A stretch of DNA of 48,695 bases from Chitinophaga pinensis (GCA_945860865.1 CAMARW010000012.1:1-48695), one strand, 5' to 3'. Positions 1 through 7,924 are shown, counted from the stretch's first letter. The notes: generated by a model not told the origin, from the letters alone. Made by a program: numbers and translations.

Positions 1-1718
1 ACCGGCGTTCCAAAACAGTTAAAAGTATCGCGGATGCTTACTTCTACCGGCGGTGCAACCAAAACAGAATCCCATATATTATCATTAGGACAACCATTAG
101 GTGCTGGCGGTGCGGTGGTGGTTAACTGCAAACGGATGCGGTGCCAGCCCGGTTGCGTAAATTTATGGTTGTTTACATTTGCGCCATTGTAGGTAGTATA
201 AGAATTAGAATTGGAGCCTGTTTCTATTAAAAACTTGGTATAGGTTGGGTTTAGCGGAACGCTATTAGTTTGTGTGTAGGAAAAGTCGTAAAAGCCACAA
301 TTTTTATTCACTTTTTGTATGGTAGCAGTAGGCACCCTTCTAACTAAAATACTAAAAGAACGGGTAGTTCTGGCAGGAATTGGGCAAGCCCTGTCTTTAA
401 CTGTAACCACAAAATAATAGGGTAAATTACTCGCCATTTCTGGCCCGGGGGTCCAACAAAAGCGCATACTATCATATTTTGGACCCAGCATAGTGCGCTG
501 TGCAGGATTATACGCTTTTACAAAAGTAGCACCTTTACTTACCAAATTTGCAGGAGCGTTCCAGGTCATATCTGTAGAATCGGTTCCAGCCGTATTATCC
601 CAACCAGAAACCATAAAACATAATTGCTGTCCGGCACAAATAGAGTAACTAAAATTGGGTTGCGGGCTAGATAAAACCCCATCATTGGTCCAAGTTCGGA
701 GCACAGGTGGGTTATTCTGCGGACAAAGCTTGCTATAAAATTGAATATCTCTTCTTGTAATACCCATTAAAGTGGGCACCCCTCCTACCATTTTCCATTG
801 CCTAACCTCAATAATGAGGTTTGCCACAAAATTACCCATTGGTCTAAACCTAATATCGCCAGTAATGGCATCAATGCTAATACCAATTGGCGGAACAGCT
901 GGAGGTGTTTGAATGGGTGCTCCCAAATAAGGCAAAGGCACATTGGGACTATAAGGCGAAACGTAAGGCGCTTGAGCACCCGCATTAACCAATGATTGTC
1001 CAAAAGCGTAACTTAAAGAATCCCCATCAGGGTCGATTGCACCTAGGTTGTATGTAAAATCTTGACCTGCACAAGTTACAGCTACAGGGTCGTTGGTAAA
1101 AGTTGGCGAAGAATTACATGGAGTTGCGCAACGATTGATAACTGCTTCTGTGTAAAAACCAAGGGAAGATGGATTGGCTAAAGTGGTTATGGCAGTGTTT
1201 CTGCAACAAGTGCTATATCCAACACTTACCAAACAACAGCTAGCTGGAATGGAGGCCGTACTGATGGTTCCTTCAAAAGTATACACTTCAATACCTGGGG
1301 TAAATGTCCCTGGAGTTCGGGAGCCACAATTATTGCATATAGATTTTTCTTCGGAGCATAATTGTATTACATCAAAACCACTTACCGCGGTAACAACCGC
1401 CAAACTTGAGCTTCCAAAATTTACACCATTGCACGGACTGGCCGGCAAGCCAGAACCAGCAGGAACATTAGCACCACGCAAAGAAACTGAGAGCTGACAT
1501 GAAGGACTGAGACTTGTGGGACAATTAGCACACATTGGAATACCCTGACAATCACGATAAATTTTAAACATTACCCTATAAACACCGGGTGTTGTTGTGC
1601 AAGAATAAGATACATCTGAACCAACCACATGATCAGCTTTTAGTATGGATATTTGACAAACTAGAAATAGCATGACAAATAAAATCGACAATTTGAAGGA
1701 GTTGAGGTGAGTTAACAT
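1..1718 (-). CDS. Large secreted surface protein, N-terminal part (runs off left edge)
   Basis: An open frame of 572 codons starts at the ATG at 1718 and is still open at base 1, so the C-terminus is missing. The protein begins with a hydrophobic signal segment ending about residue 28 (ILFVMLFLVCQISILKA), followed by DHVVGSDVSYSC and a YRDC motif. That N-terminal pattern is typical of large Bacteroidota surface proteins that end in a gliding-motility-associated (T9SS type B) or similar C-terminal domain. The body is rich in Cys, Pro, Thr and Asn, contains DPDGDSLSY (a cadherin/PKD-like motif), and has no obvious catalytic motif. A TAAATTTG box lies 17 nt upstream of the start. Export to the cell surface is inferred; the sorting domain itself is not in the window. 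Confidence 0.82.
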   Translation of the reverse strand, partial: MLTHLNSFKLSILFVMLFLVCQISILKADHVVGSDVSYSCTTTPGVYRVMFKIYRDCQGIPMCANCPTSLSPSCQLSVSLRGANVPAGSGLPASPCNGVNFGSSSLAVVTAVSGFDVIQLCSEEKSICNNCGSRTPGTFTPGIEVYTFEGTISTASIPASCCLVSVGYSTCCRNTAITTLANPSSLGFYTEAVINRCATPCNSSPTFTNDPVAVTCAGQDFTYNLGAIDPDGDSLSYAFGQSLVNAGAQAPYVSPYSPNVPLPYLGAPIQTPPAVPPIGISIDAITGDIRFRPMGNFVANLIIEVRQWKMVGGVPTLMGITRRDIQFYSKLCPQNNPPVLRTWTNDGVLSSPQPNFSYSICAGQQLCFMVSGWDNTAGTDSTDMTWNAPANLVSKGATFVKAYNPAQRTMLGPKYDSMRFCWTPGPEMASNLPYYFVVTVKDRACPIPARTTRSFSILVRRVPTATIQKVNKNCGFYDFSYTQTNSVPLNPTYTKFLIETGSNSNSYTTYNGANVNNHKFTQPGWHRIRLQLTTTAPPAPNGCPNDNIWDSVLVAPPVEVSIRDTFNCFGTP

Positions 1719-1735
1719 TTTCAATAATTATGGTT

Positions 1736-1743
1736 CAAATTTA
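1736..1743 (-). promoter_or_regulatory. Putative -7 promoter box of the large secreted protein
   Basis: TAAATTTG on the minus strand matches the Bacteroidota -7 consensus TAnnTTTG, 17 nt before the ATG at 1718. No TTG -33 element is visible at the usual distance. Confidence 0.45.
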
Positions 1744-1841
1744 ATCTTTGAATATTTAAGATTTCCTTAAAATTGTTCCTAAAACAATAAAATAGAAAAT
1801 TGAAGTAACAGTTGCTGTAGATAAAATTAAAATTAGCCACC

Positions 1842-1849
1842 TATATTTG
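1842..1849 (+). promoter_or_regulatory. Putative -7 promoter box of the aspartate kinase gene
   Basis: TATATTTG matches TAnnTTTG and lies 19 nt before the ATG at 1869. Transcription would start close to 1856, just before the coding region. This argues against the possible TTG start at 1854. Confidence 0.5.
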
Positions 1850-1868
1850 CCCCTTGGGGGAAATATTT

Positions 1869-3128
1869 ATGAAAGTATTTAAATTTGGTGGAGCATCGGT
1901 TAAAAATGCAGAAGCAGTTAAAAATGTAGGTAAAGTTTTATTGGGCTACATTGGACAAGAAATTCTGGTAGTTGTAAGTGCAATGGGCAAAACAACCAAT
2001 TCTTTGGAGCAATTAGCCATGGCATATTATAAGAATAGCTTGAGTAAACACGATTTGTTTTTGGAGGTTAAGTCCTTTCATGATAATATTATAAATGGTT
2101 TATTAATATCCAAAGACAGCCTTACATACAATGATATTGAAAATTTATTTATTGAATTAGATTGTGAATTGGAGAATGCTCCTGATAAAAACTTTGATAA
2201 AATTTACGATCAAATTGTAAGTTACGGCGAAATTTTCTCTTCCCGAATTTTAAGTGCTTACCTTAACGAATCTGGCATAAAAAACCGATGGATGGATGCT
2301 CAAAACTTTATTATTACAGACAGCACCTACCGCGAAGGAAAAGTAGATTGGGAAACAACTAATTTGTTAATTTCTAAAAAACTGAAACCCATTGTAAAAA
2401 AACAAATGGTAGTTACCCAAGGATTTATTGGAAGAAACAAAGATAATTATACAGTAACCTTGGGTAGAGAAGGCTCAGATTATTCTGCAGCTATTTTTGC
2501 TTATGGATTAGAGGCCGAGGAAGTTACCATTTGGAAAGATGTTGCGGGTGTAATGAATGCCGATCCAAAAAAATATTCTGCAGCCATAAAAATAGATGCT
2601 ATTAGTTACCCTAGTGCAATTGAGATGGCTTATTATGGCGCTACGGTTATTCATCCTAAAACCATTCAACCTTTACAAAGCAAAAACATTCCCTTGTATG
2701 TAAAATCTTTTTTAGACCCAAAAGAAAGTGGGACATTAGTAGGCATTGATAAATCACTAGAAAATTTACCATCTACAATAATATCAAAAGGAAATCAAGT
2801 TTTACTTTCAATTAGTAGCAAAGACTTTTCTTTTATTGTTGAAGATAATTTGAGTAAAATATTTACCGCTTTTGCACAATGCAAAGTTAAAATTAACCTA
2901 ATGCAGAATTCTGCAATAAGTTTTATCGTTTGTTTGGATAACGAAAGGGAGAAAATAGATCAACTTAAAGAATTTTTAGACTTTGCTTACTCTATAAAAA
3001 TAAATGAAGGCTTGGAATTATTAACAATTAGCAATTACAATGCTGCAAATCTGAAAGAAATAATTGGCCAAAGAGACTTATTAATTGAACAAAAAGCAGG
3101 ATCAACCCTGCAGATTGTTGTAAATTGA
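1869..3128 (+). CDS. lysC: Aspartate kinase (aspartokinase)
   Basis: This enzyme phosphorylates L-aspartate with ATP, the first step toward lysine/diaminopimelate, threonine and methionine. Visible motifs are KFGGASV at residues 5-11, VVVSAMGKTTN near 35-45, TLGREGSDYSA near 197-207, WKDVAGV near 222, and YYGATVIHPKT, which closes the kinase domain. About 130 C-terminal residues would form regulatory ACT domains, so feedback by an amino acid is likely but not proven. At 419 residues it is a monofunctional enzyme, with no homoserine dehydrogenase fused. I chose the ATG at 1869 because it directly precedes the conserved KVFKFGG start. An upstream in-frame TTG at 1854 would add only five residues. 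dapB of the same pathway is at 38941-39729. The symbol is by family; the paralogue type is uncertain. Confidence 0.93.
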   Translation: MKVFKFGGASVKNAEAVKNVGKVLLGYIGQEILVVVSAMGKTTNSLEQLAMAYYKNSLSKHDLFLEVKSFHDNIINGLLISKDSLTYNDIENLFIELDCELENAPDKNFDKIYDQIVSYGEIFSSRILSAYLNESGIKNRWMDAQNFIITDSTYREGKVDWETTNLLISKKLKPIVKKQMVVTQGFIGRNKDNYTVTLGREGSDYSAAIFAYGLEAEEVTIWKDVAGVMNADPKKYSAAIKIDAISYPSAIEMAYYGATVIHPKTIQPLQSKNIPLYVKSFLDPKESGTLVGIDKSLENLPSTIISKGNQVLLSISSKDFSFIVEDNLSKIFTAFAQCKVKINLMQNSAISFIVCLDNEREKIDQLKEFLDFAYSIKINEGLELLTISNYNAANLKEIIGQRDLLIEQKAGSTLQIVVN

Positions 3129-3167
3129 AAAAATCAAGAATATGGGTGTTTTTTATTTCTTCTCAGT

Positions 3168-3950
3168 GTGAATTTTTCTTTATCGGCATCTGTTAAAAAC
3201 GCATTGGGTATTTCATTGCCCTCAAATTATGTTTTGAAAGAACTCAATAAGGATTTAATAGTAATTGAGCCTAACAATTTATATATTTTGCTATACCCCT
3301 ATTTTACCGGAATTAATAATCAGGCTTTATTTTCAAATGATATAAAAAAACAATGTATACATGTTTACCAAGACCAATGGATAAACAGATCAGAAATAGT
3401 TATTAGTCGCATAAAAAATGCGCTGGGACTGAGCCAAAAAATTGGTGCAAGATCTTGTATTGTTAAAAAAATAGACACTAAAATTGCCTCAGATTTCTTT
3501 GAAGAACATCATTTATCTGGAGCATGCAAGGCAGCTCATACGATTGGATTATATAATAAAGATATTTTATGTTTAGCAGCTTCTTTCAGCAAATCAAGGG
3601 TAATGATAGATGGGGAGGTATATTATAGATCGTACGAATTAATTAGATTTGCTTCTGCCAAAAACATACTTGTTGTGGGTGGATTGCAGAAAATTTTAAA
3701 CCATTTTATACTATTTAAGAATGTTGTGCACCTAATGACATACATAGATCTTAATTTTGGTGATGGAAAAGGATTTGAAAAATTTGGGTTCAAAAAGATT
3801 GGTTCAGCCAAAATGCTAAGTTTTTATGTAAATCCAAATACTAACGAACGAATGTCGGCAAAAACTTATGAGAGTCTTCAAAATATAGATTTTGAACCCA
3901 TTGTAATTAAAGCAAATTGTACGCAAAAAATGGTACTAGACCTCAGATGA
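3168..3950 (+). CDS. Uncharacterised protein resembling the tail of phage endonuclease-like proteins (GNAT-like fold suspected)
   Basis: This 260-residue protein has a GTG start. An ATG at 3142 is in another frame and stops at once. From about residue 60 it carries IHVYQDQWINRSEIV, a K/R-rich ISRIKNALGLS stretch, FFEEHHLSGACKA, ELIRFAS, VVGGLQKIL and GKGFEKFGFKKIG. From memory, this series of motifs is seen in phage proteins where a VSR-like nuclease domain is followed by an acyltransferase-like region. Here the nuclease part seems reduced to its last strand. The GGLQKIL and GFEKFGF motifs resemble the acetyl-CoA loop and end of GNAT enzymes. Its last four bases overlap miaA (ATGA), so the two are probably translated together. 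Function is unknown; a role in nucleic-acid modification is only inferred. Confidence 0.8.
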   Translation: MNFSLSASVKNALGISLPSNYVLKELNKDLIVIEPNNLYILLYPYFTGINNQALFSNDIKKQCIHVYQDQWINRSEIVISRIKNALGLSQKIGARSCIVKKIDTKIASDFFEEHHLSGACKAAHTIGLYNKDILCLAASFSKSRVMIDGEVYYRSYELIRFASAKNILVVGGLQKILNHFILFKNVVHLMTYIDLNFGDGKGFEKFGFKKIGSAKMLSFYVNPNTNERMSAKTYESLQNIDFEPIVIKANCTQKMVLDLR

Positions 3951-4867
3951 AAAACTTTGATTCTATTGTAATTTTAGGACCAACCGCTAGTGGAAAAACA
4001 AAACTAGCAGTTGAAATTGCTTATTTGATAAGTAGTGAAATTATTAGCATCGACTCTCGAATGGTTTATAAAAAACTGAATATTGGCACAGGTAAAGATT
4101 TAGGTGAATATTGTTTTGAAAACAAATCAATTCCATACCATTTAATAGATGTTTGCGAGCCCAATGAATCTTATCACATTTACCAATTTCAGCAAGATTT
4201 TAAAATGGCATTTAATCAAATTTTAGAGGCAAAAAAAACACCCATTTTGTGTGGTGGTAGTGGCTTGTATTTAGAAGCTGTAATTAAAGATTTTATATAC
4301 ACTGGCATTCCCGTAAACCCACTTTTAAGAGCACAACTTGAAATGTTTAGTTTGACCCAATTGCAAGAACAATTTTTATTATTACCAGAAAATTCTTTTA
4401 AAAAAAAGGCCGATCTAGAAAGTAAAAAAAGAACGATACGTGCGCATGAAATTGCCCATTTTTTGCTCAAAAATTCAGATTTTTTACTGCCTGAACCTAA
4501 ACCATTAGAACCATTTATTATTGGCCTTAATCCAACTGTAGATTTACGAAGAGAAAATATAATTAAACGTTTACATGCTCGAATGGATGAAGGATTAATT
4601 GAAGAAGTATCGTGTTTATTAAAAAGCGGAGTAAGTTTTGAAAAACTATTATCATTGGGTTTAGAATATAAATTTGTTTGTGAATTACTCATGGGCAAAT
4701 ACAATAAGCAAAAGATGATTGAGCTTTTGGGCATTGCTATTCAACAATTTGCCAAAAGACAGATGACCTATTTTAGGAAAATGGAAAAATCTGGATTAAA
4801 AATAAACTGGGTTTGCAATCATGATGAGGCCCTTATTTTGTTGAAAAATAAAAAATTTATTGTATAG
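3947..4867 (+). CDS. miaA: tRNA dimethylallyltransferase (MiaA family)
   Basis: MiaA transfers a dimethylallyl group to N6 of A37 in tRNAs that read UNN codons. The P-loop GPTASGKT is near residues 10-17, followed by IISIDSRMVYKKLNIGTGK, YHLIDVCEPNE and PILCGGSGLYLEAVI. The family signature ends near the C-terminus as RQMTYFRK. The length, 306 residues, is normal. The usual DSRQVY motif reads DSRMVY here, so the expected Gln is replaced by Met. The central IDP-x-N-x-RR segment is also weak (KKADLESKKRTIRAHEI). This may be the divergent second MiaA-like type found in some Bacteroidota rather than the canonical enzyme. The ATG at 3947 overlaps the stop of the upstream gene. An in-frame TTG at 3917 would lie inside that gene and is less likely. 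Confidence 0.88.
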   Translation: MKNFDSIVILGPTASGKTKLAVEIAYLISSEIISIDSRMVYKKLNIGTGKDLGEYCFENKSIPYHLIDVCEPNESYHIYQFQQDFKMAFNQILEAKKTPILCGGSGLYLEAVIKDFIYTGIPVNPLLRAQLEMFSLTQLQEQFLLLPENSFKKKADLESKKRTIRAHEIAHFLLKNSDFLLPEPKPLEPFIIGLNPTVDLRRENIIKRLHARMDEGLIEEVSCLLKSGVSFEKLLSLGLEYKFVCELLMGKYNKQKMIELLGIAIQQFAKRQMTYFRKMEKSGLKINWVCNHDEALILLKNKKFIV

Positions 4868-4910
4868 ATAAAACAATTAAACATTGGCAATTTATTTGAA
4901 AAGAAAAATG

Positions 4911-4918
4911 TACTTTTG
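4911..4918 (+). promoter_or_regulatory. Putative -7 promoter box of the small T9SS cargo gene
   Basis: TACTTTTG matches TAnnTTTG and lies 16 nt before the ATG at 4935. TTG at 4884-4886 is a possible -33 element, but its 24-nt spacer is long. Confidence 0.45.
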
Positions 4919-4934
4919 AATAAAAATAACAATT

Positions 4935-5660
4935 ATGAAAAAAATATACTTAATATTATTTGTATTAACCCTTAGCATTGGTGCTTTTGCTCAATGTACT
5001 CCAGACCCAAACGTTACTAAACCTGGAATTTCTCCTGCCAAACTGCCTGATGGTATTGTTGGAGTGCCATATTCGCAAGTAATTACGCTAATCGTCCCAC
5101 TAGACTCTACCATCGTTTATCAAGGCAATCCCTATAATGTGAGAATAGATTCTGCAACAGTTGTATCCATTAGTGATTTGCCTGTAGGATTTGGATATGA
5201 AGCTAATAAAGTTAGCAGAACTTGGAATGGAGGAGAAAAAGGTTGTGCCAAACTTTTCGGAAACCCTATATCTTCAAGCGTTGGGTTTTATGAAGTTTCT
5301 GTTAAAGTAAGAACTTTTTTTAAAATTATAGGCTTGCCAAACCAATTAGATCAATTAGATTCTAGTATCATAGACTTTAGGGTTGTTCTTGGAAATTCAA
5401 TTCAGGAATTAGCAACAGCCAAACGTTTAATTGCTTACCCAAACCCGGTAAAAGATGAAATAAATGTAGAATTACCTCAATACAGTGAAGCCTCGCAATT
5501 TTGTGTTTATAACATGATGGGGCAAAATATGTCTTTAACACCAAGTTATTCTAGCAACACAGGTGAAATAAAATTCAATACAAGTTCTCTACCTTCTGGC
5601 ATGTACCTCATACACGGCCAAAATAACAACAAAAACTACCAAGTAAGATTTGTGAAATAG
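4935..5660 (+). CDS. Small secreted protein with T9SS type A sorting domain
   Basis: This 241-residue protein begins with a clean signal peptide (MKKIYLILFVLTLSIGAFA, cleavage before QCTPD). The middle, residues about 20-160, has no motif I recognise; it includes DGIVGVPYSQ, which resembles Ig-like or putative-Ig folds of secreted proteins. The last 75 residues form a T9SS sorting domain: IAYPNPVKDEINVEL, VYNMMGQ, LPSGMYLIH and a basic YQVRFVK ending. It is therefore expected to cross the outer membrane by the type IX system and be anchored or released at the surface. It has its own promoter box and is followed by a heptamer repeat that may end transcription. Confidence 0.9.
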   Translation: MKKIYLILFVLTLSIGAFAQCTPDPNVTKPGISPAKLPDGIVGVPYSQVITLIVPLDSTIVYQGNPYNVRIDSATVVSISDLPVGFGYEANKVSRTWNGGEKGCAKLFGNPISSSVGFYEVSVKVRTFFKIIGLPNQLDQLDSSIIDFRVVLGNSIQELATAKRLIAYPNPVKDEINVELPQYSEASQFCVYNMMGQNMSLTPSYSSNTGEIKFNTSSLPSGMYLIHGQNNNKNYQVRFVK

Positions 5661-5775
5661 ACTATGGTCCATAGTCCATAGTCGATAGACCATAGTTTTG
5701 GACAGTGCATGCTTTTTACCCGGAGGTTTTAATTGAAACAAAAACAGCAACTATAAACTATGGTCTATGGACTAT
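5661..5775. repeat. Heptamer (TATGGAC/GTCCATA) repeat forming a long inverted repeat
   Basis: Bases 5661-5696 read as degenerate tandem heptamers (GTCCATA, GTCCATA, GTCGATA, GACCATA). Bases 5757-5775 carry the same heptamer in the opposite orientation. Bases 5685-5698 pair perfectly with 5755-5768, giving a 14-bp stem with a loop of about 56 nt. The element fills the gap between two convergent genes and includes the copA stop codon at 5772-5774. A role as a two-way transcription end is plausible but there is no T-run. The same heptamer recurs near 27741-27765. Confidence 0.75.
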
Positions 5776-7607
5776 CTCCTATCAACTTTCTTCAAGCCAA
5801 GGAGTAGTGAGTTTCCAATTACGATTAGATCGCTTAAAGCCATAGACAAGGCGCCAAGCATGGGATGCATGTAGCCGGCTGCGGCCAAGGGAATGCAAAG
5901 TATATTATAAAAGAAAGCCCAGAATAAATTTTGCTTAATGGTTCTGTAAGTTTGCTTACTTATGATGTGTGCCTCTTGTAAACCACCTATATCAGTGCGC
6001 ATTAAAACCAAATTCGCCGCCTGAATGGCAATATCACTTCCTTTTACGAAGGAAATACCTACAGATACTTTGCTCAAAGCAGGAGCATCATTTACTCCAT
6101 CACCCACCATTACTAAAGATTCTTTTTGTTGCCATTGTGTAATTAAAGCCAATTTTTCTTCTGGTAATTGTTGCGCATAAAATTCTTTGACATTTAAATC
6201 TAAAGCCATTCTTTGAACTTTTTTTTCGCTATCGCCACTCACAATGACACAATCTACATGTTGTTCTTTTAAATAATTGATAAGCTCACCCACACCGGGC
6301 TTAAGCTCATCTGCCAGAGAAATTCCAGCAATTATATTCCCGTTTTTTTGTAACAATAAATCAGATGCCTCAGCAGGTTTACCCAACCACCTATTAGAAC
6401 CAAATTGCCATTCATTACCAATAGCATCCCAAGCGCGCATGCCGCAACCTTTAACCTCCTCTACTTTTGTAAATACTAATGTATTATTTCCCCAATCTTT
6501 AAATTCATGCACAAACGCTTTAGCAATTGGGTGAGAAGATTTTTGCTCCAATGCCAACATCACATTTTGAGCTTCCACCTCGTGATTAGGTTCAGCCCAA
6601 AATTGCGTGAAGCTAAAATTGCCCGTGCTTAAGGTTCCGGTTTTATCAAATATAATTTTTTTTGTCTTGGCAAAATCTTCTAATACATGTCCGCCTTTTA
6701 TTAAAATGCCTCTTTTAGCTGCTTTACCAATACCCACCATAATAGCAGTAGGCGTGGCTAAACCCATAGCACAAGGACAAGAAATAACCAATACGGCAAC
6801 CGCGCGCAGCATACTTTGGGCTGAACCAATTTCTAAATATAAATAAGAAAACAAAAAGGTAAAAAGGGATATTAAAATTACTACCGGAACAAAAATGGCA
6901 CTTACTTGATCGCCTAATTTTTGAATAGCGGGTTTATTGGCTTGAGCCTTTTTTACCAATTCAATAATTTGCGATAAAATGGTGTCTTTTAAGGGAACAC
7001 TTACACTCACTTGTAAATTTCCATTTAATAATAGCGCACCACCTATTACCTGTTTTCCTTTTTGTTTATGAATAGGCAAACTTTCTCCCGTCATTAAACT
7101 TTCATCACATTCGGCTTCACCGCTTACCACCACTGCATCTATTGGCACAATATCTCCCGAATTTACTTGAATCAAATCACCTTTCCGAAGCAATTTAACA
7201 GCTATAATACTGTGGCTAATCTCACCATTATTTTTTGTAATAAGCTGGGCAGTTTTCACTTGTAAACTAGTTAAGCTTTGAATGGCATTGGTAGTTTTTT
7301 TAACCGAACGCTTTTCCAACAAATTACCAAATAAAACAAGTGTTATAATGCTGGCACCTGTTTCAAAAAATAAATAGGTATGCATCTCATGAGAACCCCA
7401 AAAATAAAATATTCCAAATATGCTGTAAAACAATGCCGATGAAGCGCCCATGAAGATCAAAACATCCATATTTGGAACGCGGGATAGTAAACTATGATAG
7501 GCCGACTTTCCAAAAAACCACAAACCTAAAGTGTATACAGGAATAGATAATACTAATTGAACCATTGGATTATGCAGCGGAGCCCATGAAAAAAACATGT
7601 GCAGCAT
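5772..7607 (-). CDS. copA: Copper-translocating P1B-type ATPase, transporter body (joined to the upstream HMA frame by a -1 shift)
   Basis: This is the membrane pump body of a Cu+ exporter. The intramembrane SCPCAMG metal site is followed by DKTGT (phosphorylated Asp), SSHPIAKAF (HP motif of the nucleotide domain) and GDGVNDAPAL. The last helices carry YNILCIPLAAAGY and MALSDLIVIGNSL, as in copper-type P1B pumps. The first ATG in this frame is at 7607, but that start falls inside the first membrane helix. The frame stays open upstream as KLLGSLESKLIFSLIFTIPL back to the A-run at 7665-7674, where it meets the HMA reading frame. With a -1 shift, HMA plus body makes about 713 residues, the normal CopA length, with the DKTGT Asp near residue 423. 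Without a shift this gene would lack its metal-binding domain and first helix. Confidence 0.93.
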   Translation of the reverse strand: MLHMFFSWAPLHNPMVQLVLSIPVYTLGLWFFGKSAYHSLLSRVPNMDVLIFMGASSALFYSIFGIFYFWGSHEMHTYLFFETGASIITLVLFGNLLEKRSVKKTTNAIQSLTSLQVKTAQLITKNNGEISHSIIAVKLLRKGDLIQVNSGDIVPIDAVVVSGEAECDESLMTGESLPIHKQKGKQVIGGALLLNGNLQVSVSVPLKDTILSQIIELVKKAQANKPAIQKLGDQVSAIFVPVVILISLFTFLFSYLYLEIGSAQSMLRAVAVLVISCPCAMGLATPTAIMVGIGKAAKRGILIKGGHVLEDFAKTKKIIFDKTGTLSTGNFSFTQFWAEPNHEVEAQNVMLALEQKSSHPIAKAFVHEFKDWGNNTLVFTKVEEVKGCGMRAWDAIGNEWQFGSNRWLGKPAEASDLLLQKNGNIIAGISLADELKPGVGELINYLKEQHVDCVIVSGDSEKKVQRMALDLNVKEFYAQQLPEEKLALITQWQQKESLVMVGDGVNDAPALSKVSVGISFVKGSDIAIQAANLVLMRTDIGGLQEAHIISKQTYRTIKQNLFWAFFYNILCIPLAAAGYMHPMLGALSMALSDLIVIGNSLLLGLKKVDRR

Positions 7608-7625
7608 AAGCGGGATAGTAAAAAT

Positions 7626-7674
7626 TAAGCTAAAAATTAGCTTAGACTCTAGGCTACCTAAAAGTTTTTTTTTT
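7626..7674 (-). promoter_or_regulatory. Candidate -1 frameshift/slippage site with downstream hairpins in copA
   Basis: On the minus strand a run of ten A (7674-7665) is followed by C at 7664. In the HMA frame the codons are GAA AAA AAA AAC TTT TAG, so the heptamer A AAA AAC (7670-7664) is in the phase required for classical -1 slipping, and the zero-frame stop follows at 7660-7658. After a -1 slip the frame reads CTT TTA GGT and continues into the CopA body. Downstream are a short 4-bp hairpin (7660-7650) and a perfect 8-bp stem with a 3-nt loop (7626-7633 with 7637-7644), 19 nt after the slip site. The sequence fits ribosomal frameshifting or polymerase slippage, but a one-base homopolymer error would look identical. 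Confidence 0.5.
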
Positions 7675-7912
7675 CGCTTGCTGCATCAGCATCGATTGCG
7701 CGAACCGTGTAACCCAAGTCTTCTATACTTTCAGCAACTGCTGATAAAGGCATAGAAACTACATTTTCAAACCTAACTTCTCCAGTTGCAAAATTAACAT
7801 CCACACCCTGCATGCCTTGCTTTTCAAGACGCTTTTTAATTCCCATTGAACAATTTGCGCAAGACATACCATCTACAATTAGTTCTTGTAATTGGTTTTT
7901 GTTTGATTCCAT
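7658..7912 (-). CDS. HMA-domain copper-binding protein; zero-frame product of copA (CopZ-like)
   Basis: This 84-residue product is one heavy-metal-associated domain with the Cu+ site GMSCANC (Cys 18 and Cys 21) and the ferredoxin-like pattern GVDVNFATGEVRFE and IEDLGYTV. It ends in SEKKNF right after the domain, where the frame meets the A10 run. As written it would be a free metallochaperone; with a -1 shift it is the N-terminal domain of CopA. In Escherichia coli, copA is known to yield both a pump and a chaperone by programmed frameshifting, though there the shift produces the short form. I place the start at the ATG at 7912. An in-frame TTG at 7972 would add 20 unconserved residues and lies upstream of the likely promoter box. 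Confidence 0.85.
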   Translation of the reverse strand: MESNKNQLQELIVDGMSCANCSMGIKKRLEKQGMQGVDVNFATGEVRFENVVSMPLSAVAESIEDLGYTVRAIDADAASEKKNF

Positions 7913-7916
7913 ATGG

Positions 7917-7924
7917 CAAATATA
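7917..7924 (-). promoter_or_regulatory. Putative -7 promoter box of the HMA/copA locus
   Basis: TATATTTG on the minus strand is a full match to TAnnTTTG. Only four bases separate it from the ATG at 7912, so the transcript would be leaderless or nearly so. No -33 TTG is visible. Confidence 0.4.

Noticed and set aside
798-1497. Plus-strand open frames at 798-995 and 1174-1497
   Set aside because: They are antisense to the long secreted-protein frame, which has a signal peptide and continuous coding character.
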